A stretch of DNA of 64,000 bases from Symsagittifera roscoffensis (taxonomy: Eukaryota; Xenacoelomorpha; Acoela; Convolutidae), in contig NC_087071.1 in NCBI RefSeq assembly GCF_963678635.1, positions 16,181,613-16,245,612 on the forward strand, written 5' to 3'. The notes beneath the pieces were generated by a model that was not told the origin of the DNA, did no database searches, and was given only the letters and a program-made list of their open reading frames with translations. Below, in pieces: positions 11,230-21,829 of the stretch. The translations under genes were made by a program, and so were the position numbers. Positions within the stretch are counted from its first letter, which is position 1; each line of letters opens with the position of its first letter.

Positions 11230-14130
11230 TCGGTGCTAGCGAAAATCAGAAGCGGACTAGGAAAAGAGTAAAAATTAAGTTCACGGCAAAAGGAAAGCCA
11301 TTTTGACTACTCAACTCAACTGACCTTTTGGCATAGTCTTTGTTTCATTTTCACCATTCCCGTTTCTTCTTCATTTATGACAGCAATAATAACACAACAC
11401 TGGACAACTGACTACTAACGAACAGAAACAACTAGCGGTTTACAGGTACAGGTTATAACAGACAGGCTGACTAGCTATAACTGGAGAGTAGACAACGGTT
11501 AATGGAAAGTGACAAGTCAAACAGCAGACAATCCAAGAACTCTTTAGGACTTTTAAAAAAAATAGAAAAATGGGACTGTTCAGAATTATGCGTTAATAAA
11601 AAACAATTTCAGACAATGATTTCCTACAGCTAGCGTGAAAAAAATATTGGGCATATCGTGATTTTAAAAAATCATGAGCAGGATAGCGTGAACAAAACAT
11701 TAGCGTGAACAAGACAGCGTGAAAAAAAATATTACGTGGACAGAGAAGCGTTAAGAACAATAAGCATGATCAGAATTGCAGGAAAAAAATTATTTGTCAA
11801 AAATACCCTGCGAAGGTGATGGGGGAGGGAGTTAAATGTAAGGTTACGATTTGAATAAGGAGTGTAAACTTCCAAATGAATAAACATTTTGTCTGCTGTT
11901 TGCCAAGTAAATTTAATATTCAATTCAAACTGTATTTCGGCAATAACAAAATATAACTTCTTTCTTCTCTTGTCTTGTAATTTTATTTTATTCTCTCTTG
12001 GTTTTCCAAACACATGCGAAGACGCCAATCACGTCAATTTCCAGCATTAAAGAGCATGAAAATAAATCAGATCCACAAAGCAACACAAAATGACTCACTT
12101 AGCTAGCAAATTCATTCAAAACCCATTCAATGAAATAAAACAAACACGTGCGCTTTTGATTCAACACAAATTTAAATAGGTATTTTTTCTGCCTGTTCTA
12201 CTCTTCTATCATTTTCCCCTTCCTCGAAAAGTTTTCACACAGAGGCGAAGCATCACTTGAACCATTAAAAAAAACATCTAATTTAAGTTAGAAAAAATGA
12301 AAAATATTGCAAAAAAACTAGATCTACAATAAATTTCGTTCGTCTAAATAGAAGTTCATTCTAGGCAAACATGCCAAGCAAAACAATTGAACATTAAATT
12401 AGCATTGGAACAAAACTTACGAATCGGAAACAAAGCGAACAATTTTTGAGCGGACACCAGTTGAGTCGAAAAAATGAGTTCGTAAAAAGCGTGGCATGAT
12501 ACTACAATGAGAAACACTTGCGACTATAATGAAAATTGCTTACAGCACAAGAAAAACTCGAGATGTGGCAACTAAGCCGACAAACCTGAGAAAAACAAGA
12601 GTCCGACAATTCACTTTTTAACGGAAAAAAATCAATTTCATGCTGTACGAAAACTTTTGCAATGTGACTGTAGTTCAATTGGTTTTGTTAACTTGGGTTG
12701 CATCACGAAAATTGGTAGTATTTTTAAGGCAATCTTTGTAAGCAAAAAACTGAAGTATTTCAATGTTTGATCGCTCTAAGAGCTGAGCAAAAATGTTTTC
12801 TTAACGTTTTTAGCAATGTCAATCAAGCAATGAAAATTTTCAAGCTGCTTCGATGGATTCAAATATAGTTGACAGCTTGAAATGATTGGCTGTATTTTTT
12901 TTCAAGCAAAAAGATTATGGGACCCAATTTCCCACATTTCAAGTTGTTTTATAGTCTTATTTAGATCACGAAGTCTTTTAAGCTAGCAATTCATGTCGAA
13001 ACGTTGAAAATGGTAAGCTTCAAATCGTTGAATAACAATTAGTTTTCTAAGTTATTAGATAGCTTAAAATAGTTGGCTAAACAACAATTTATTTTGAAGC
13101 AACTTATCAACGGATTTACTTTCAAACCTTAGAATTTCGACGACAACTTAAAAGGATTTGCTCAAGTTTTTTTCTTTGTTACTCGTCTTCCGGAGACAAA
13201 TGTTTTCGAATAAGCCAGATTCACTAACGTAAAACGCGTTCGCATAGATCCCTTTCCACACCAAGCACAAAAAAACGACACTTATTGAATTGAGAAAACA
13301 TTTTTTAAGTTCGTGATCCGAACGTTCTGCGGTACTTGAACAGTAACCGGCTATCCGTGTTCAAACAACATTTTTACGGTTTCACATCCATCTATTTGGT
13401 CGCTAAACAAAAACAAACAAATTTACCAAAAAACTAATATGACATTTTTAAAAAATGACTAACACCGAAGTCAACCGTTTGATATCAGATATTCAACTAA
13501 ATAATTCCTAAATTTGGTTAAATGTCGAAATGAAGCTTATTGTGCCTACCATATGAAAAATGGGAAGGAACTTTGTATTCGGGTGTTTTTACTTTTTTTC
13601 TGTTTTCCACACAAAATCAGCTACCACAAATGATCATCGGTGAGAGTTGAGTGACATATCATATTAAAACCCTTACAGTAGTGATTCGAGAGACATTTAA
13701 AAATTTCAAAAAAAAAGAGCGAATAAAGCGAGCGAGCACGCTTACAATAGCTTATTTTAATGACTTAAAAGCTTTCAATAGTCGAAACGTAAACAGCTAG
13801 TTTTGCCGTGGTAAATTTAGGGTTTTTTTTCAGTATTTCAACGCCTTTTTAAAAAAAAACTCCGAAAAATGAATTTTTTTGCTTTTCTAGTCAGTCATTA
13901 ACCCACAAAAATGGTTTCTCAGTTTGCTTATTTTACTATGACTGTCGAATATGCCTAATTTCATTTTTCATTCAGCTCCTTTTATCACACCACGCTGAAA
14001 ATAGCGACACTAGTTTGAAAAATCTTTTTGTTATTTTTTTTAAGTAAAGTACGTGCGCATTAACCTACCTGCACAGTAACCGGCTATCCTTGTTTCAAAC
14101 ACCGTTTCGTCTAATTTTGGCCTTAGAAGA
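11230..14130. other. No gene seen
   Basis: AT-rich spacer. It holds short AGCGTGAA(C)AAAA repeats near 11630-11750 and the repeat fragment at 12424-12495 that matches the window start. A 98-codon open frame on the minus strand (11732-12028) shows no family features, and I do not call it a gene. Confidence 0.45.
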
Positions 14131-14136
14131 CCATCT

Positions 14137-14553
14137 AAGGGGTGGATCTAAGATTATCTCGCGGGGGCGTATTTTCAAAAACTTTTCGAATATTTAGTCC
14201 ATATTTTTGTTAGCTCGACCAAATTGATTTTCCGAGCGCGCCCAGAACACTAAAAAGAATATATTTTGAAAAATAAATTTTCAACCGCATGCAAATTTTT
14301 GAAAACAGTTCAAAAAGCCTTCTTAGGGCACTTTTTGGAAATTTTTGACTACAAATTGCGCACGTTTTTTTCGCGTGCTGTACCCTTCAAAATTATTCTT
14401 TTTTGGCCCCTTTAGAAAAAATTTAGGGTTGCTCAGCCGAAAATGGATTTCTTAAAATAATACTAAAGAGACCCTTTTGCTTGGTGAGGAGGTCAAATCC
14501 CTGAAGTGGGAGCATCCTCTTCGCTTTCCCTCCCCCCTTAAAACCGCCCCTGA
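14137..14553. mobile_element. Diverged GGCGG-type MITE
   Basis: It runs from AAGGGGTGGATCTAAG to AAAACCGCCCCTG. Its interior (TCGACCAAATTGATTTTCC, then GCACTTTTTGGAAATTTTT) matches, in inverse order, the elements at 32.8-35.8 kb. The ends resemble the CAGGGGCGGAT..AGG inverted repeats seen there. No target duplication was found. A related fragment lies at 14950-15110 (GGCGCCAGTATATACTTA, then two GTGAGGGGGTC phrases). Confidence 0.55.
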
Positions 14554-15116
14554 ATTGTAAATTTGAATAATACACACATGGAACGAAGCAGGAGCTAATT
14601 GTTAGGAAACGCATGCTTCGAAAAATCCTGAAACGATTTTTTCTACGGAAAGTATACAGCCAACATAGTATTCGTGAGAAAACAGTTAACTAGCTGCGCG
14701 GAGAGCTCGCTTTGCTACTTTCTGTCTGCATGGAGATTTGTGAAAAAAACTGCTGTAATATCCCAACTTTTGGATCCCTGGTACATCCTTCTCAGTTCAA
14801 CATTTAGATAGTATCATAGGGTGCTTTCGTTGAGTAGATCCCAATTTTATTTGCTTGATCTTCCTTTGAAAATCAGTGAATACTCAAATGATAATTACAA
14901 TTTGATCAATTGACGCTTTTAATCCTAGGTAGACTTTGATAACATTTTTTTAAAGGCGCCAGTATATACTTATTTTGAGCCACAAAAACGCAAATTTCTT
15001 GGTCATAATTTTTCAAAGTGCCCAAAAACGGCATTTTTGACCTTTACTTTGTGAGGGGGTCGAATCCTTGTGAGGGGGTCAAATCCGTGGGTATGAATAA
15101 AGTTTTTAAAAAAACC

Positions 15117-15122
15117 TTTATT
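15117..15122 (-). terminator. Candidate poly(A) signal of the L3MBTL-like gene
   Basis: AATAAA on the minus strand, about 160 bases after the stop codon of the SAM exon. The distance is plausible for a short 3' UTR. AT-rich sequence makes chance hexamers common. Confidence 0.35.
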
Positions 15123-15279
15123 CCTTGGAGTGATTACTCAGACTAACTAAAAAAAACAATGATGCAGCATTTTTTCTTTCAAAACTATGAGAAATACTTT
15201 TGAAATATAAACTTTCCACAAAATATACAATTTCATTGTCAATTCACAAATAGCACTTTAATTAATTTACTAGGTTGTT

Positions 15280-15570
15280 TTAATTAGATTTGGACGAACT
15301 ATTACAAATATTGTTATGACTACTATTACTATATCGACTTCGCTTATCCTCATAATTCTGAAGGATCTGAATACTGTGATATATTTTCAAAGCGGGCCCT
15401 ATTTTCACTCCTAGTAACTTGACAATATCTGATTGTGTTAGAAGTAGAAAAGCTTCCCCGTCTATTTGTTCTTTGATGAACACTTGTCCGTTGCAGCTCG
15501 GAATAGAATCGACGAATGTTCCTACCTCTTCAGGTGTCCAGCGTGCGACTGGATTTTCGGTTCTTTTGAC
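15280..15570 (-). CDS. L3MBTL: L3MBTL-like protein, last exon (SAM domain)
   Basis: This exon supplies the C-terminal 96 residues of the protein begun at 18247. It starts after an AGTTTAG acceptor in phase 0, exactly matching the phase-0 donor of the upstream exon. It encodes a SAM domain at about residues 652-715 of the joined protein: WTPEEV, a short helix, then the IDGEAFLLLTQSDIVKLLGV and GPALKIY signatures. In the L3MBTL/SCM/Polyhomeotic family this domain mediates protein self-association. The close match of the IDGEAFLLL segment to L3MBTL proteins is the strongest family evidence. A short Ser/Asn tail follows before TAA. Family membership is certain; which vertebrate paralogue is closest cannot be told here. 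Confidence 0.93.
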   Translation of the reverse strand, partial: VKRTENPVARWTPEEVGTFVDSIPSCNGQVFIKEQIDGEAFLLLTQSDIVKLLGVKIGPALKIYHSIQILQNYEDKRSRYSNSSHNNICNSSSKSN

Positions 15571-16318
15571 CTAAACTTTTCGAATTAGTTTAAATATCAT
15601 AACTAATATTCAGAAAAACATTCGAACAAATGTTTTATCCAAGCCAATCTGACTTTTAAAACGTTAAAATTCACAGAAAACTGTTACAAAAAGTGTGAAC
15701 AGCTTAGCTTGGTAGTATAATCGACAGTTAGAGACCAATAAAACTAGTTACCTATCGATCTGAAAAAATCTTGATTCGTCAATAGAAACTTCGATTAGGT
15801 TTTATATGGTTCAAATATTGAAAACTTTCAGAATTTTTTCCGCTCTAACGCTTTCTAATTTGCTAAATTATATTGTTGAAATATTAGGGCGCAATTTTTT
15901 GTGATAAAGCTAATCGATTTTGCTAACAAAAGCAATCTGACTTTAAAAGCAATCTTAATTTCTGGACCAAGGAACTTATTAAGAAAGTTAATGGGTACCC
16001 AACAGTGGATCTTGCAAGTGTAAAACAACTTCAAAAAGTAATACGTGAAGTTGACTTAAAACTTGCTTCTTGAAAGTTATTTCAATTTTCTAATCCAGTG
16101 ATCTTTTTTTTCGTTTTTCTTATTTAGTTAATAAACCCCACCCCCACTCCTCCTCCTATGCTGCAAGGGGGAACTTGTACTAAATTCGTTAAGTGCAACA
16201 CTCACTTCACACATTCTTCCTGGAGCTTCCTAACTAGGTACCACATGGAGAAAAGGGAGAACATTTAACAAGATATACGTTTTTAAAGATGCCTAAATGG
16301 TTAAAACTTGGTTCTTAC
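15571..16318 (-). other. Intron of the L3MBTL-like gene, with an exon-derived fragment
   Basis: A 748-bp intron with a GTAAGA donor and TTTAG acceptor, phase 0. Within it, 15962-16009 is a near copy of coding bases 17167-17215 in the same orientation: both begin CTGGACCAAGGAACT and end TAATGGGTACCCAACAGTGGA, apart from a diverged centre. This is a fragment of the exon that encodes the end of MBT repeat 3. Confidence 0.85.
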
Positions 16319-18247
16319 TGTCGGCATCAACTTGCGCTTATGCTTTGAACACAGTCCTAACTCTGTATATCTTCCTTCTAATGGGAGGCCAAACACTGAA
16401 TTATAGATCGCCCGCTCTAACAAATCTTCATTTTGGTCAAAATCAGCTCGATTTCCACCACAACAAAAACGAGGTTTTCTTGGTTTTTCAATAAACTGAG
16501 TTTGCTTAACACCAGCAACTGTGCTAGTTTTCGTTTTTACAAAACTTTCGGTTATCAACTCATTTGAAGTTGACGCTTCTTTGTTTTCAACTTTCAATGA
16601 TTCTGTCTCCTCGTCAGGTGGGCTATCTTTTACTAAAATTTGTTCAATTTCAGGTTCTGTTATTGTTTTGCTACTCTCAGTTTCGGTGTCAATTTTTGTA
16701 ACACTTTCGTCAGTAATTAGCTCAGCTATCCTTTCCGACTCATTTATGGGCCTGTTTTGATTTTCTGTAGCTGTTATAGAACCACTTTCTTCTTTAAAAC
16801 TTTGACTCGAAGCCTCATCGTGCAAACTTATCGGTTCTTCTTTGTTCAATAACTCCTTTTCCGCTTCAATTGCAAGATCTTTTTCGACTTTAGCATGAAT
16901 TTTAATCTCCGATTTAGAATTACTATTACTGGTGACTAACTTTTCTTTAGTTTCTAAGTCAATTTGCGGCGACAAACTCGAATTAGTTGAGTTTGAACTA
17001 GTGGGTGAGTTTTTATTCGGAGAATGAAGTTGGGTCAACCTATCCGGAATTTGAAGTTTGCTGGTGGAGTACGGGCATCCAGAACCATTATGATGAGTCA
17101 GAAATCTTGGACCCTTGACGTGACCTTGACCCCGACAATATTGAGTCGGACATGATGAGCCTTGAGCTGGACCAAGGAACTCATTTGGAGGGGTTAATGG
17201 GTACCCAACAGTGGAGCAAAAATTAGGAGGGTAAATTTCTTCAGAATCGGAGTCGACCCAAAATGCGAAATCTTCGGACCAACTGTCCATTTGAAGTTTT
17301 AACCTGGCTATAGATCCATCTAAATGGAAAATATCAATAATTGTGCAAACACGGATTAGAATTTGATTCCATTGATCAACCGCTTCAAGCTTACAACCTT
17401 TCTCAAATTTGAGCTCAGGTGCTTTTTTGAAGTAGAAGTTTGGAAGCGGCTCTAGTTTAGATTGTTTTGTCAACTGACAATCGTTGAAAGCAAACCCTTT
17501 ATCATGTGACCACCCGAAAGGTTTGATACAAGGGGAAGATAGATTGAACCATCGCTGTTCCGAGGGAGAAATGGAAACTGACAAAAACTCGACTAAAATA
17601 TAATCACCAATGTTCTCTTTCACTAATGCTGGCTGCATTTCATTCGATTTATTTAGCGCTTCGATAAAATAATTACAAGGCTCAATTTCAGATGAAGGCA
17701 CAAATTGGAAGCAATCGTCTGTAGCCAAAGTTGAGGCTCCAACAAGGGCACCGTATTCGTTCCAATCAGAAGTTGTATATCCTTTCGGTAGCTCCAATCT
17801 TTTTCCATGCTGTTTGCACCAGTTTACAGGAAGGAGAAAGTGACTGTTTGCATTGCAGATAAAATCATAACAAGGTGCAAAGCCGTCAAAATTCATTCTC
17901 AGACGAAACGATTTCCTTTCCATCACTGTCACAATGCAGAAACTTGAAGGATTTTTTGGATCTACGGATTCCAATTTCATGCCTTCTTTGAACTTCAAAG
18001 AAACTGAGACGCTTTCCATGCAGCGAGGGAAACATTCTGTAGGGCAGCCTCTAGCAGCTTGTGTGACAAGATATTTGTCCCATGAAAATCCGCGGCGTTT
18101 CTTATGAATTCTTCGAGTTTTAATTTTCTTATCAACATTTCCTTTATCTTCACTGACTGGTGCCTGGTCAGTTAAAGCATCACTAAAGGACTCTTCAACA
18201 AAATCAGCAGCTTTAAGAGCTAAGTGATCGGAAAAATCATCTGTCAT
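16319..18247 (-). CDS. L3MBTL: L3MBTL-like MBT-repeat chromatin reader, main coding exon
   Basis: It encodes residues 1-643 of a 739-residue protein. L3MBTL proteins bind mono- and dimethyl-lysine on histones in the nucleus and compact chromatin. In order: a basic stretch (41-52); MBT1 (54-155, FSWDKYL, GMKLESVDPKNPS, MNFDGF..CYDF); a strongly diverged MBT2 (about 160-250); MBT3 (268-354, GCKLEAVDQWN, DSW..DFAFW); a MYT1-type C2HC finger (366-391, CPTQYCRGQGHVKG..HH..GCP); an acidic Ser/Glu-rich linker (about 405-585); and a CCGGN..C..H segment (595-636). The ATG is supported by an in-frame TAA five codons upstream. A GTAAGA donor ends the exon. A CTAG acceptor-like site about 40 bases upstream of the ATG suggests a spliced 5' UTR. 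MBT2 lacks the usual cage residues (see findings). Confidence 0.93.
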
Positions 18248-18299
18248 GATTATGTTCTCTTATCATCATCAGCCAAACCTCAACTCTAGAAAACAGGTT

Positions 18300-19680
18300 G
18301 CAAAAAGTAAGCACAGGCAGTTGTGTGAGCAGAAAAAAAATACACTTTATTCATTTAAAATCATAGCTTAAATATGATGTTAATCAAATAACATCTACCA
18401 ATAAAATGAATTACAACAAATTTGTTAATTGTCACATATATTCAAAATTATTCCACCTTCCATAGGCTGCCACTGTTTTATCATCTAGGTTATCAAAGTT
18501 TATGAAAAAGCATCCTAAGCTAAAATTAATTGTATTTTCTCGTTTGCTGTTCCAAATTGGTAGAGCTCCCATAAAATTTAATATTATATTGCTGTTTGAA
18601 GATTAGTTCTGTCGATAATGTTCACTTATTTGATGATTTGGATAACCTAAATTGATTTAAAATGTTAACATTTTAAAATAAACTTAAGTTTAAGCACATT
18701 TTCAGTGCATCTTAAGGTTTAAAAATCTAACTTTTTTCAACTTTCTTATGATTTACAGAAAGATCGAAATGTAACATTCGACCAGAATGGCGGTCAAAAT
18801 GCATGACGATATCGAAACTTTATTGATAGCAGCCGAATGGGAAAATTGGCAGTTGTGATGATTTAACGATTAATCGTTCAAATTAACGAATTGGTAGAGG
18901 TCAATTCGGAGTGACAAAACAACTTTCAAAATTTCGATTTGTGCGTGCATGACAACAATTTTAAATTTCGCGAATACTGAAAACCGCAATAATCAGAACA
19001 ACGATTTTCGCTAAGAAAAGCAAGACGTACGAGAAATTATAGCGAACGACAGAAGTATAGTTGACGACACTTACGGAAGAACATTCTGAATTGTATCTGT
19101 ACAATCAGAACCGAGCAATTCCCGAGAAAACGGAGGGCATGCGGGATGAGTTTACTACATTTCCAGAAAGACGACAAGACCGCTCTCGTCCGGATTCGAG
19201 AATCCGGAAGGTCCTCGGAAATAAACTAAAACTATTTTTAACAACTTTTAGCTTCCGATACAATTTGTACCTTTAGCTGAAATGAATCCTTGTCGAGGGA
19301 AAGGGTTGTTCCATCTCCGATGGAAATGATGATTTTTATCTACTGAACAAAAATAATAGTTGTATGATAATAAGTAGTAGTAAGAAATTAAAAATGTTAA
19401 TTCAAACGTTCTCGCACATTTTTTGCAAAATCAGGATTAAAATTTTTTACAATATTTACAAAATGATCAAAGATCTGAAAAATGAGAAACATGTTTAAAA
19501 AAAATCTAAAATTTTTTAACCAATCAAATTTGATTAATTGTAATTTCATAATATAATTACGTAATCATGAATAATATTTTCCGGTGAATTTCTGAGATTT
19601 TTTAGTTTTTGGTTTTTTCATGGTTATAAAATTTCAATTTGGAAATATTTTTGATTCTGACATGTCAGTTTTTTAACATT
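18300..19680. other. No gene seen upstream of the L3MBTL-like gene
   Basis: AT-rich DNA. A 71-codon open frame at 19061-19276 on the plus strand is polar and not low-complexity, but it has no recognisable domain, so I do not call it. The L3MBTL-like promoter should lie here; no core element could be assigned with confidence. Confidence 0.4.
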
Positions 19681-19683
19681 TAG

Positions 19684-21825
19684 CCATGTTATACAGAGTA
19701 TAATTTTAGTGTTAATTCCCGGCTTCTGAGTTCATCGCGTGTGTTGATCTTCGGCCTCTCCGTCCAACTATGCAAAGCCTCTCGTGTCAGTAGCTTATGA
19801 GCGTTGGCTGTTTGGTCTATAATCTCTGTTTTCAGCTCAGCAGTACCGCCTACCTCCTTATTACATTCTAACAAGTGTTGTCATACTGGGAAGTCCCCTT
19901 TGCGGTGTTCATCGACCCTCGTGGCTAAATTTTGGACTGTCTGGTCGACATAGGTGGAGTTACATCCACTACATGTAAGCTTGTACACCACTTTGGATCT
20001 GAGTTCAGGAGCAAAGGAAGTTTTGAGGGATGGCAAGCATGTTTTCCCTTTTTCTTAAAATAAAAAATTATTTGTGCCCCGGATATTAGCCGAAACTTTG
20101 CAGCTAACAGTTGAGATGGTTTACCCCGATATATCATTGTAAGAAGGGGTGGTGAGTCTTTCAACCATTTATCATTTCTCGGTTCTGATGCCTTCACCTC
20201 TAAATTTTCTTTCCCTCAATGATCTTGTTAAGAGTTTCAAACACTAACCTGTCAGACCAGTTTTTCGGATATTGATTTTCAATCCATCGCTTCCTTTTTT
20301 TTCCAATGCCTGGTCAAAATTTTCACATGTTGAGGTACTTCTGAAAACCATATGAACCGTCCCTTCAATAACGTTTCTTTTTACTGCAAAGGTGCGCAGC
20401 CTCTGAAATTGAGAATGGTGCCGGTATCAGTGGGCTTTTGGTACCAACCACATGTGACCATTTTTCCTGAATCCACGTTGACATTTAAGTCCAAAAAGGC
20501 CAAAGTACCGTTACTATCAAGTTCTTCTATGGTAAACTGCAAGTTTGGATGCAACTTATTGGCAGCCTCGAGATCTACCCCAGGATCGCCCTTGACCGTT
20601 CTAACTATGTCGTCCACATATCTTAGAAAAACTTAACAACCATTCACAGTCCGATCTGCCTCCTGTTGTTTTTTGCAAGCCATGCGATACCATACTCTTT
20701 CAGCGATGTCGGCGTATTCGGATTGCGATATGTTACCACACCCTAAGTGGTACCAATTCAAACAAGCTCCGCATTCTACCCTTTTTGTCAGATATGTCAC
20801 CTTTTTCTGACATCTAGGGCACACTTCCTTGTTACCCTCACTTAGCACAGTCAATTTTGATAATTCTTTCTTTAATGCAGGTTCGTATTTTTTGAGCCAT
20901 AAATTGGTCAATATTACTGCAAGAGAGGCGCCCATTGCTAAACCGTCGTTTTGTTAATACCACAAACCATAGCATTTAAAGTGTACCTTACTCACTGCCA
21001 AATTCAGTAGTTTTTTCATAGTCTTGCGAGATGTTTCCGGAGGTTTGACTTGCTCATATAATCTCCTCAGTGCTATTTCAACCGCTTCCTTGAGCGGTAC
21101 ATTAAGGTAAAAACTCTTTACATCAGGGGAGAAAGGACGGGACGAAGTGGTGTGTCTTGTTTGTGTACTTTGCTAATCCATACAGCCTAGCCGGCTGCGC
21201 TCCAGTTGATCTCAACCTAGTATACAGCGCTTCGCTAATCTCGTACTTCTTTTTCATGGCGAGTAATTCTTTGTTTATGTCTTTTTCAATTTTCATAATA
21301 ACGCTGTCAGTCAGATTTTTCCTCTCAATAAATTGTTCTGCTTGTAATAAATCTTTCAGTTTTTTCATATGCCTCCTCTTTCATTACACAAAAACCCACC
21401 CCCTTATCAAACGGCACTGCCAGAGGACCGTTGTCCTTCAAACACTTTCTGGCTTTTTCAACACCTTTGTCAGAGGGGGTCTATTTTACATTCTTAGCAT
21501 ATCTCTTTGCAGCTGCTTCAATCTCACATAATTTTTCTCCGGGTTTTCTATTTAACTTCAGTTTAGACAAAAACTATCAATGTCAGCAAGGAAGTGAATT
21601 TCTAAAGACTTCCCTCAACCAAAGCGGCAAAATCACAGCATCTAAATTTCTAGCTGACCTTTCATCCAAGTTTTTTAATGGTCTATTCTGTCTTTCCGAA
21701 AGTTTTTCAAGCTTTCTCTTGTGTCGGCTTATCAGGTTAATGACACTACACCTTGCTTGCCGGTTCAGACAGAAGCATTTTTTAAGGAGCGACCTCGTGG
21801 TCTTGGGATACTGAGACCTAGCCAT
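19684..21825 (-). pseudogene. Decayed Penelope-like retroelement (RT with PHD-like finger, GIY-YIG)
   Basis: Read on the minus strand the fragments follow Penelope-like element order. N-terminal region: 21825 to about 21400. RT start: a TGAQPARLYGLAK motif (about 21200), then a proline-anchored segment. RT B-type motif: NDGLAMGASLAVILTNLWL (about 20950-20890). A Cys/His-rich insert: 20821-20675. RT catalytic motif: RYVDD (about 20615). Thumb-like region: to about 20380. Then CSGCNSTYVDQTVQNLATRV (about 19985-19920), the GIY-YIG endonuclease start, and its C-terminal part to 19689. The element is dead. A TAA sits just before the VFLRYVDD segment, others occur near 21480 and after the GIY-YIG start, and the frame shifts repeatedly. 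These elements copy RNA at a nicked target; here only the relic remains. Confidence 0.85.
20675..20821 (-). other. PHD-like zinc finger inside the Penelope-like RT
   Basis: The spacing is C-x2-C-x11-C-x2-C-x4-H-x2-C, followed after about 20 residues by W-Y-R-x2-C. This is the C4HC3 pattern of a PHD finger with the seventh ligand changed: the expected Cys in WYC is Arg (CGC, one transition from TGC). It is in frame with the RT B-type motif before it and the YVDD motif after it, so it was part of the element's own protein. PHD fingers usually bind histone tails; a role in targeting integration is inference only. Confidence 0.7.
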
Positions 21826-21829
21826 CAGA

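Noticed and set aside
11732-12028. 98-codon minus-strand open frame
   Set aside because: No splice context, domain or compositional contrast with the flanks; likely chance in AT-rich DNA.
16297-16760. Plus-strand open frames of 65 and 79 codons
   Set aside because: Antisense shadows of the acidic linker of the L3MBTL-like exon.
19061-19276. 71-codon polar open frame upstream of the L3MBTL-like gene
   Set aside because: Plausible composition but no family resemblance, splice site or conserved context.
21157-21814. Plus-strand open frames of 124 and 127 codons
   Set aside because: They are antisense to the Penelope-like reading frames, which carry the recognisable RT motifs.
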